From the NCBI GenBank assembly GCA_044348925.1, contig JBIKRY010000048.1, forward strand, positions 1 to 20,113: DNA of 20,113 bases, in the 5' to 3' direction. Below the pieces are notes generated by a model, which did no database searches, had not been told where the DNA came from, and worked only from the letters and a program-made list of their open reading frames with translations. The translations under genes and the position numbers were made by a program. The stretch comes from JAAFKA01 sp044348925 (lineage in GTDB: Bacteria > Bacteroidota > Bacteroidia > Cytophagales > Thermoflexibacteraceae). Below, in pieces: positions 14,163 to 20,113 of the stretch; the stretch's first letter is position 1; every line of letters starts with the position of its first letter.

Positions 14163-16277
14163 ATGTCTGCCGATTCACCCATCAAACCAATAGTTTCGAG
14201 TTCACGTCAAAGTCTCAATGTAGCTTTGCAAGTATTGCAAGGCACGATTCCTACAGATATGTATGGCTATGCGTTTATGAATACCCCTTCTGGTACTGTA
14301 AACTCTGCCCTTCCATATCCAAAATATCACGCAGACGGTACTATCAACCAAGAATATGGCTCCTCCTCCTTAGGTGGCGATGCTTATATTATGCGTTTTG
14401 ACTTTTCTAAAGCTGGAAATATTCAACTTAAAACCAATATTCTAAAAACTTTTCCTGCCTATCAAGCAGACGAAGCTACCAAATATGGTAACAAAGGACA
14501 CGAAATATTAGGGTTTAGAAATTTTGGCATAGCACGTCTTTCGCCGTTATTGGGAGCAAGAGACCAAGCTGCTACAGCTTTTGTGCCTGTATTGTATCAA
14601 GGCGAAACGAATTATAGGCTATATGCTACCTCTGATTTAGGACGTGCTTATGAATTTGACCCTGCAAGCCTAAATTGTTTGCGTCCTGTAGGCAAAATTT
14701 CGGATTTTGTGCCTGCTACGCCATCTTACGTGCCATGGATTTTTCCACTTATCCAAGCCACAGCACACCCTGTTTTTGATACCGAAACCAAAATATATTA
14801 CACCCTCAACTATACCAAATCTATGAGTGATTTGTTGAGTTCGGTGCGGTTTCTCCAAAAAATTACAAGTCTTGAAAAAATGAAAGACTTTGAAAATAAT
14901 CTGGAAACCAAAATTACACAACTGAAATCGTCTAAATTATCTCGAAAAGAACAAGCACAAGAGATTTTAGAAATGTTTGCAAACCCTGATAACGACACTA
15001 TAGACGAAAATACGGCAAAAAGCAGAGCAATGATAGACGCAGTTTATATTTTGGCATATAATGGCAAAGGAAATTTTCAAAAATGGAATATTACCGACCA
15101 AAATGGCAAAAATATAGAAATTATGCAATGTGTACACCAAATGGGAATTAGCAAAGATTATTTACTGTTTTCGGATTCTGCCTTCAAAATCACTTTAGAT
15201 ATACTTAGCCCTTTTGCCTATAATGCAATTATTGATGACTTTATACGTTATCTTACTTCTGTGCCACAAGAATCTTTTACCAATCTATACATTATAAAAA
15301 AGACAGATTTACAAGCAGGGGTAAGCAATGTAAAAGCTATTTCTTTTAAATTATCGCCAGAGTTTGTTCATTTTACTTGCGACTATCTCAATGATAATCA
15401 AACCATTACCTTATATTCGGCAAATAACGCAGCTTCTTGTTTGGCAGAATGGATACGTTTTTATGATGAATTGATAGATGGTAGCAAAGCAGACCCAAGT
15501 TCGGCAGGCATTTTGGCAACAGGTTCTATGGACGTAAGTAGATTAGGAAAAGTAGTAATTAATCTTAATACAATGCAAACAAATGCAAAGTATTTACATT
15601 TAACGGGTAACGAAGAAACGGGAAATTCTGCACATACATGGCTTGCAGGATTCTATACCTACAACGGTATGTTGTCGCCAACAAAAGCTGTAGATAAAAT
15701 CAAAGATTTGTATTGGCAATGTTCAGGTTTGGAAAATAGACGATTATCTAAATTTATTTATAGCTTGTACGAAAATTATCCAAATCGAATTGTACCTTTA
15801 GAGGAAGTAGTAAGTTATACCGAGAAAGGTGTGCCATTTCAAGTTAGTCGTTTGAATACAGAAACGATGAAAATCGAAGATTTTTATTCATTTCCAAAAT
15901 CCTGTGAATTGATGTCTTTGCAATTTATTCCACGCAAAAGACCCGAATCCAAAGCCCCAATGATTCACGCAAGTAGAGATGGCTATATTTTTTGTGCCGT
16001 AATTAATGAGGTAAATCCAACATATTTTAGGCGGGAAATGTGGATATTTGATGCAGGAAACTTGCAAAAAGGTGCAGTATGTGTACTTTCGCACCCTGAT
16101 TTAGATTTTTCAACTGCCTTACATTGGGTTTGGTTGCCAACAGCACCTATCCAAAAAGGTTCTATTTTGGCACATAAAACAGAAATTGCAAGTTTGGCTA
16201 AAAACTTGGAAGGTGAAGTCAAAGACGATATTACACAATTTGTAAGAAAGTTTATTCACAAAAAAACCAAATCATAG
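14163..16277 (+). CDS. Carotenoid oxygenase (RPE65/CCO) family protein
   Basis: The 704-residue protein fits the carotenoid cleavage oxygenase family, a seven-bladed propeller with a non-heme Fe(II) held by four His. Four His lie in family-like contexts: H202 in TAHPVFD, H325 in CVHQMGISKDYLLFSDS, H403 in FVHFTCDYL and H654 in ALHWVWLP. ATSDLGRAYEFDPASL matches the usual propeller strand. The length exceeds the typical 450-550; extra material includes the charged insert of about residues 222-290. No signal peptide is seen. It would oxidatively cleave a C=C bond in a carotenoid or a stilbene-like compound. Together with the crtD-like gene it suggests carotenoid metabolism, though the two are not in one operon. 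Divergence from well-studied members leaves the substrate open. Confidence 0.78.
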   Translation: MSADSPIKPIVSSSRQSLNVALQVLQGTIPTDMYGYAFMNTPSGTVNSALPYPKYHADGTINQEYGSSSLGGDAYIMRFDFSKAGNIQLKTNILKTFPAYQADEATKYGNKGHEILGFRNFGIARLSPLLGARDQAATAFVPVLYQGETNYRLYATSDLGRAYEFDPASLNCLRPVGKISDFVPATPSYVPWIFPLIQATAHPVFDTETKIYYTLNYTKSMSDLLSSVRFLQKITSLEKMKDFENNLETKITQLKSSKLSRKEQAQEILEMFANPDNDTIDENTAKSRAMIDAVYILAYNGKGNFQKWNITDQNGKNIEIMQCVHQMGISKDYLLFSDSAFKITLDILSPFAYNAIIDDFIRYLTSVPQESFTNLYIIKKTDLQAGVSNVKAISFKLSPEFVHFTCDYLNDNQTITLYSANNAASCLAEWIRFYDELIDGSKADPSSAGILATGSMDVSRLGKVVINLNTMQTNAKYLHLTGNEETGNSAHTWLAGFYTYNGMLSPTKAVDKIKDLYWQCSGLENRRLSKFIYSLYENYPNRIVPLEEVVSYTEKGVPFQVSRLNTETMKIEDFYSFPKSCELMSLQFIPRKRPESKAPMIHASRDGYIFCAVINEVNPTYFRREMWIFDAGNLQKGAVCVLSHPDLDFSTALHWVWLPTAPIQKGSILAHKTEIASLAKNLEGEVKDDITQFVRKFIHKKTKS

Positions 16278-16298
16278 TAGTATTAGAATTTTGGAAAT

Positions 16299-16387
16299 AG
16301 TAGTAATGTAAGTTGCTTAATAGTAGTTCGTAGCTCCAGCTACGAACAGTTTGCATATCTGAAGCTACGCAAATTACATTACATACT
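16299..16387. repeat. Nested palindrome, GTTCGTAGCT type
   Basis: Outer arms 16299-16316 and 16369-16387 (AGTAGTAATGTAAGTTGC against its near-complement) enclose a perfect inner hairpin, GTTCGTAGCT at 16326-16335 with AGCTACGAAC at 16338-16347. A further CTGAAGCTACGC at 16359-16370 is a degenerate copy of the inner arm. The design (outer arms, inner perfect palindrome) parallels the element at 4958-5083 with a different sequence. Confidence 0.65.
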
Positions 16388-16414
16388 ACACCAAAATCAC
16401 AAAAAGCTAAAAAA

Positions 16415-16447
16415 AGCACTAACATTTCTGTAAAAAATGTTAGTGCT
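16415..16447 (-). terminator. Intrinsic terminator for the 199-residue gene
   Basis: Perfect 13-bp arms at 16415-16427 and 16435-16447 with a 7-nt loop. On the minus strand the stem is followed by T7 and then more T-rich sequence, a standard intrinsic terminator. It lies 143 bp past the stop of the minus-strand gene at 16590, beyond the long palindrome at 16494-16572. On the plus strand no U-tract follows. Confidence 0.65.
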
Positions 16448-16493
16448 AATAAAGTTAGAAAGAAATTTTATTGTATTATAGATTATTAAATTC

Positions 16494-16572
16494 TGTAGCA
16501 TAGACTTTAGTCTGTGCTTTTAAATTATTGATAATCAAGGACTTACAAGCACAGACTAAAGTCTATGCTACA
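16494..16572. repeat. Long palindrome, TGTAGCATAGACTTTAGTC family, copy 2
   Basis: Perfect 26-bp inverted arms at 16494-16519 and 16547-16572 surround a 27-nt AT-rich centre. Each arm begins with TGTAGCATAGACTTTAGTC. The flanks also agree with the copy at 19987: TTATTAA lies just outside the arm in both, on the appropriate strand. It is the most complete member of the family in this window. Confidence 0.85.
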
Positions 16573-16589
16573 AACCTTAATAACGTCTA

Positions 16590-17189
16590 TTAGGCAATAG
16601 CTTCTTGTGGAATTTCGTTATGTCCTTTGTAATGTTCTTCCCAAAAATTTGCAATATCTTGCAGACGGTCTGCCGATTCTACTAACAAACCTGTGCCTCT
16701 ATCAGGAATACTTACTTCAGCATAGTGTCTTGCTAATTTTGCCCCTCTTTCTACGCTTTCTTTTGGATATAACAAACAATTATAAGCAGCTTCTAAAACT
16801 AATACATTCCAATCTTTGATAATTCGGATTCTTTCGCCATTTTTAGGAATAAACAAATCTTGTACTGCTTCTAAACGAGCTACTTGAATTTTTAGGTGCA
16901 TCATTTCTATGTTGTTGATGATTTTGCCATGCACAAAAGGCTCAAATAAAGCCAAACTTTCGTCTATAAGTTCTTTATGGGAACTTAGTGCTGGGTTTTC
17001 TGCTACGCTATTTTGTACTTTTTTTGCCAAATAGAGAGCAAATAGTATAGTATCATCAGAGTCATTGCACAAAGTACGAATAGAATCTAATCTTTCACTA
17101 TTGTATCGTTGGTCATTTCGCAAGCCTTCCACCATTGCGTTGTAATTGCGAACATGACTATTTATTGTTTTGATAGCGTGGGTTCTCAT
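16590..17189 (-). CDS. Helical cytoplasmic protein, function unknown
   Basis: The 199-residue protein is predicted to be all-alpha, with no signal peptide or membrane segment. Features visible are an N-terminal segment MRTHAIKTINSHVRNYNAMV, a run of helices with charged faces (DDTILFALYLAKKVQNSVAE, HKELIDESLALFEPFVHGKI), several His residues and a Trp-containing C-terminal helix (LQDIANFWEEHYKGHNEIPQ). I recognise no family and see no catalytic motif. It stands as a single gene with its own promoter and terminator, which argues for a real, independently regulated function. The helix-rich, His/Glu-containing make-up could suit a metal- or cofactor-binding bundle, but this is speculation. Confidence 0.75.
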   Translation of the reverse strand: MRTHAIKTINSHVRNYNAMVEGLRNDQRYNSERLDSIRTLCNDSDDTILFALYLAKKVQNSVAENPALSSHKELIDESLALFEPFVHGKIINNIEMMHLKIQVARLEAVQDLFIPKNGERIRIIKDWNVLVLEAAYNCLLYPKESVERGAKLARHYAEVSIPDRGTGLLVESADRLQDIANFWEEHYKGHNEIPQEAIA

Positions 17190-17216
17190 TGTAGATTTTG
17201 TAAAATGTTAATGCCT

Positions 17217-17248
17217 TAAATATAGTTTTTTTTTGAAAAACAAGCAAA
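17217..17248 (-). promoter_or_regulatory. Promoter of the 199-residue gene
   Basis: On the minus strand, TTTG (17248-17245) and TATATTTA (17224-17217) are separated by 20 nt. This is one base from the TAnnTTTG consensus. The ATG at 17189 lies 27 nt downstream of the -7 box. A poly-A run between the boxes may bend the DNA. Confidence 0.45.
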
Positions 17249-17263
17249 AATATTGTTTTATTT

Positions 17264-18487
17264 TTACATTTCTTCATGGTAATTTAGTTCCTCATCAAAA
17301 GTTTCTTTCAAACCATATAAAGCAAGCAAAGCAATAGAGATGGTTAAAACGCCAACAATTACTGCTGCAGTAATAATATCTGTTTCTGCTTTACAATATT
17401 TGAATAAAATAGTTAGGGGAATTAAAGCTCCTCGTACAAAATTTGGTACGGTGGTAGTAACAGTAGCACGAATATTCGTGCCAAATTGTTCGGCAGCAAT
17501 GGTAACAAAAATTATCCAAAAACCAGAGGCAAAGCCCAAAAATCCACAAAGAAAATATAGTGTCATTGCCGAAACTTCTTTAGCAGTCAAATAACTACTA
17601 ACAGCAACAATACTCAACAACAAGAAAATAAACATTACTTTGATTCTACTTTTTAATAATTGGCTCAAAGTACCACTTACTAAATCTCCTAATACAATGC
17701 CTGTATAAGCAAACATAATAGATTTTCCTGCATTTACTTCGCCTACTACGCCTAATGCTTTGGCAAATTCGGGAGATAAAGATACCAAAATTCCAATTAC
17801 ATACCACGTAGTTAAGCCAATAAGAATACACCGAATATAGCGAATAAGACGTTTTCCATTGGTAAATAGGGCAAAAAATTCGCCTCTATTAGCTTTTATG
17901 GCTTTGGTATGGGCAAACATTCCCGATTCATTGACCCCAATTCGCAATACCAATAACAACATTCCCAAACCACCACCAATAAAGTAACAAATTCGCCAAT
18001 CAAAAAAATCTGCCATAAATCCTGCCACAATAGCCCCTGTTAGCCCAACTACCGCCACTATCATGGTGCCAATGCCCCGTTTTTCTTTTGGCAAAATTTC
18101 GGCAACTAAAGTTATGCCTGCACCTAATTCGCCTGCCAAACCAATGCCCGCAATAAAACGCCAAGCAGCATAAGCAGGGATAGATTCTATAAAGCCATTG
18201 GCAATGTTGGCTGCCGAATAGAGAAAAATAGAGCCAAAAAGTACAGAAAGTCGTCCACGTTTATCCCCCATAATTCCCCATAAAATTCCCCCTATCAGCA
18301 TACCCAACATTTGCATATCGAGTAATAAAATACCTGTTTCGGTAATTTGGTCTGCATTTAGTCCTAATGATTTTAGACTTGGAATTCTGACGATACTAAA
18401 TAAAACGAGGTCATAAATATCGACAAAATAACCGAGGGCTGCCACAATAACAGCCGTATTGAGTAAACGAGGTGATGATGTTTGCAT
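17264..18487 (-). CDS. MFS transporter, sugar/metabolite porter-like
   Basis: The 407-residue integral inner-membrane protein has about 12 hydrophobic segments. The motif between helices 2 and 3, GIMGDKRGR at 71-79, is the MFS signature A. Helix 1 holds DIYDLVLF, with two acidic residues that could carry protons. WRFIAGIGLAGELGAGITLV, then EILPKEKRG at about 109-137, matches the R-G-E and E-P-RG motifs of sugar and organic-acid porters. A weaker copy of the loop is in the second half (GDLVSGTLSQLLKSR). It should be a proton-coupled importer or exporter; the substrate cannot be told. The gene is monocistronic, ends 75 bp before the next gene downstream, and is followed upstream by a tandem-repeat region. 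Confidence 0.88.
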   Translation of the reverse strand: MQTSSPRLLNTAVIVAALGYFVDIYDLVLFSIVRIPSLKSLGLNADQITETGILLLDMQMLGMLIGGILWGIMGDKRGRLSVLFGSIFLYSAANIANGFIESIPAYAAWRFIAGIGLAGELGAGITLVAEILPKEKRGIGTMIVAVVGLTGAIVAGFMADFFDWRICYFIGGGLGMLLLVLRIGVNESGMFAHTKAIKANRGEFFALFTNGKRLIRYIRCILIGLTTWYVIGILVSLSPEFAKALGVVGEVNAGKSIMFAYTGIVLGDLVSGTLSQLLKSRIKVMFIFLLLSIVAVSSYLTAKEVSAMTLYFLCGFLGFASGFWIIFVTIAAEQFGTNIRATVTTTVPNFVRGALIPLTILFKYCKAETDIITAAVIVGVLTISIALLALYGLKETFDEELNYHEEM

Positions 18488-19153
18488 AAAATTTATTTGG
18501 TGGAATGATAGCTATGTGTTTTTTTATATTGGCGTGAAAATAAGATTTTTTTTTACGACTATGCAAAATATGAACAAAAATATATGGATAAGCTATATCA
18601 AGCACCTATATCAACCACATAGACACATAGAAAAATGTATTTGGTAAAGTAGTTTTGTAGTATCTACATTTAAAACTAATGACCTATATTAACCACATAG
18701 ACACATAGCACACATAGAAAAATGTATTTGGTAAAGTAGTTTTGTAGTATCTACATTTAAAACTAATGACCTATATTAACCACATAGACACATAGCACAC
18801 GTAGAAAAATGTATTTGGTAAAGTAGTTTTGTAGTATCTACATTTAAAACTAATGACCTATATTAACCACATAGACACATAGAAAAATATATTTGGCTTT
18901 ATAGTTGAAATAATTTTAATGCAGAAAACTTCCTATTTTTGTAGTATAGATATTAGCAAAATCTAATTTATCAATAAAAAATAATTGAAAAAATTGCTTG
19001 GCAACTTATATTTTGTAATTTTACGTAGTAGTAAAAAAATGGATAAAAAAGCAAAAAATAGTTTAGTTTTTCCGTAAATTACGTATTCTGCATAATTATT
19101 GAAAGTATATTCAAAAATATTTCCTTTGATTTGCATAGAAAATAAAAACTGCC
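18488..19153. other. 666-bp intergenic region with tandem repeats
   Basis: This gap between divergent genes contains the tandem array at 18605-18896 and otherwise AT-rich DNA. TATTTTTG at about 18934 fits a -7 box but is 200 bp from the next ATG. Short open frames here are not convincing genes. Confidence 0.7.
18605..18896. repeat. Tandem repeat, 78-87-bp unit, 3.5 copies, CACATAG motif
   Basis: Copies are 18605-18682 (78 bp), 18683-18769 (87 bp), 18770-18856 (87 bp) and a partial copy 18857-18896. They are almost identical. The difference in length is one 9-bp step: the first and last copies lack the extra CACACATAG. Each unit begins CCTATATTAACCACATAG, followed by two or three CACATAG-type heptads, and contains a hairpin (TGTAG-TAT-CTACA flanked by AGTTT and AAACT). 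There are no unique spacers, so it is not a CRISPR array. Confidence 0.9.
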
Positions 19154-19957
19154 ATGAAAAAAATTATACTTGTAGTATGTATATTACTACTTTGCACCAA
19201 TATTTTTGCCCAAGATTATACTGTAATGTATGTAAATGGTACTGTAAAAGCACAAGCAACGGGCAAAATAATCAAAGTGGGCGACAAAATAGCACCAGAT
19301 GCACAAGTTATTTTTGCATCTAAAAATGACGCTTTAGGACTCCTAAATGCGAAAGGACGTTATACCGCCAAATTGCGAGGCATAGAAGAAGAGGGAGACG
19401 TGGTAGAATTGCAAAAATATACGCAACAAGCAAAAAATAGATTTAGTGTACCACGCCAAAATATGACACAGTTGCAAGATTTGCAACGAAATTTTGAGCT
19501 AAATGCCTATATTGTCTTGGATACAAGTGCCTATTTGTTGGTAAATCCTGTAGCTTTTCCAATGAATAAAACCTCGTATTTTTATGTTACCTACGAGTAT
19601 GAAGGAAAAGAAGTAACCGAACAATTACCATTTTTTCGCAACAAACTATCTATTTCGGAGGCAGTAATTTATGGCAACCGAAATCCCAAAAAAGTAAAAG
19701 AAATTTATCTATTTTACTACAATTTTAATAAAGATGATAGTATTTTGATTTCGGCTTTTAGCTTGCAATTTATCAAAGACCACAAAAAATTGAAAGAAGA
19801 AACAAATATTTTGGTAAATGCACTCATCAGTCGCAAAGCCCCAAAATCAGAAATTTGTGGCGAAGTTACCAATTTTTTGAATGAATTTTATGGCAATATC
19901 AATGCCGAAGATTTGTTCAAATGGTTGGATAAATATTACCAAATACACAATTATTAA
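19154..19957 (+). CDS. Secreted protein with FecR-like N-terminal domain, function unknown
   Basis: The 267-residue protein begins with a signal peptide (KKIILVVCILLLCTNIFA, then QD), so it should be exported. Residues about 22-75, YTVMYVNGTVKAQATGKIIK, VGDKIAPDAQVIFASKNDAL and GLLNAKGRYTAKLRG, resemble the FecR-type beta-domain (a 'kvGD.i' step followed by 'S' and 'GR'). The remainder is a basic and Tyr/Phe-rich region (YVTYEYEGKEVTEQLPFF, YLFYYNFNKDD) ending in a helical part (LKEETNILVNALISRKAPKS). I do not recognise this C-terminal part. It stands alone in the visible sequence; the downstream neighbour is outside the window. Confidence 0.75.
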   Translation: MKKIILVVCILLLCTNIFAQDYTVMYVNGTVKAQATGKIIKVGDKIAPDAQVIFASKNDALGLLNAKGRYTAKLRGIEEEGDVVELQKYTQQAKNRFSVPRQNMTQLQDLQRNFELNAYIVLDTSAYLLVNPVAFPMNKTSYFYVTYEYEGKEVTEQLPFFRNKLSISEAVIYGNRNPKKVKEIYLFYYNFNKDDSILISAFSLQFIKDHKKLKEETNILVNALISRKAPKSEICGEVTNFLNEFYGNINAEDLFKWLDKYYQIHNY

Positions 19958-19986
19958 AAATTTGGCTATTAGAGATTATTAAGGAA

Positions 19987-20012
19987 TGTAGCATAGACTT
20001 TAGTCCAATGCT
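19987..20012. repeat. TGTAGCATAGACTTTAGTC repeat, copy 3 (half element)
   Basis: Positions 19987-20005 are identical to the left arm of the palindrome at 16494. The preceding AGATTATTAA is also shared with the flank of that element. No matching right arm follows, so this is a half-palindrome or decayed copy. Confidence 0.7.
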
Positions 20013-20113
20013 ATTAAGCTAAGAAGTAAAAAATAAGTCAAAGTAAAGTGTATTTTTGTAAAGTTCTGAATTTCACAACTTACATTTTTACAATGACTTA
20101 TAGCCCAAAGGTA

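Larger units (their letters stand above)
16278..16589. other. Intergenic region made almost entirely of palindromes
   Basis: This 312-bp gap between convergent genes holds three separate inverted-repeat structures: 16299-16387, 16415-16447 and 16494-16572. No gene is supported. Confidence 0.75.

Noticed and set aside
17340..17831. Additional ORFs overlapping the MFS gene
   Set aside because: The real frame has transmembrane helices and MFS motifs; the others are shadows on either strand.
18605..18896. CRISPR array
   Set aside because: Units abut without unique spacers; the whole 78-87-bp unit is repeated, and there is no cas gene nearby.

Overview
The window looks like ordinary chromosome from an AT-rich member of the Bacteroidota, most likely a pigmented, Cytophagales-like bacterium. 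Several things point this way. Upstream regions carry TAnnTTTG -7 boxes and lack clear Shine-Dalgarno sequences. There are DUF2452 and DUF2911 family proteins, a CrtD-type carotenoid desaturase, a PASTA membrane protein, and a fragment of a type IX secretion (T9SS) C-terminal sorting domain. No phage, plasmid, CRISPR, tRNA or rRNA feature is visible.

Layout. (1) 1-3267, minus strand: rpmH (L34), rnpA, an RluA-type pseudouridine synthase, kdsB and an M61 peptidase cut by the window edge. rpmH-rnpA and rluA-kdsB are tightly spaced and could form one information-processing and LPS operon. (2) 3349-6852: a DUF2452 gene diverges from a LolD-like ABC ATPase. The ATPase is followed by a 71-residue protein, a nested palindrome, a membrane-anchored TPR protein and apaG. 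(3) 6900-9378, minus strand: a CrtD-like desaturase, ssb and a small membrane protein. (4) 9379-16277, plus strand: a secreted DUF2911 protein, a secreted SGNH esterase with two LysM domains, a gene-poor stretch holding the T9SS fragment, a PASTA protein and a long carotenoid-oxygenase-family enzyme. (5) 16278-18487: palindromes, an unrecognised helical protein and an MFS transporter on the minus strand. (6) 18488-20113: an 87-bp tandem repeat and a secreted protein with a FecR-like N-terminus.

Themes. CrtD and the carotenoid oxygenase, about 6 kb apart, suggest carotenoid synthesis and cleavage or modification. The LysM-esterase, PASTA protein, LolD-like ATPase, kdsB and M61 peptidase all concern the cell envelope. 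The most unusual signal is in the intergenic DNA: nearly every gap holds one or more perfect or near-perfect palindromes. At least two are recurring sequence families (TGTAGCATAGACTTTAGTC and GATGTAATC), and there is a tandem repeat built on CACATAG. I found no convincing new multi-gene system; the repeats and a few unrecognised proteins are the best leads.
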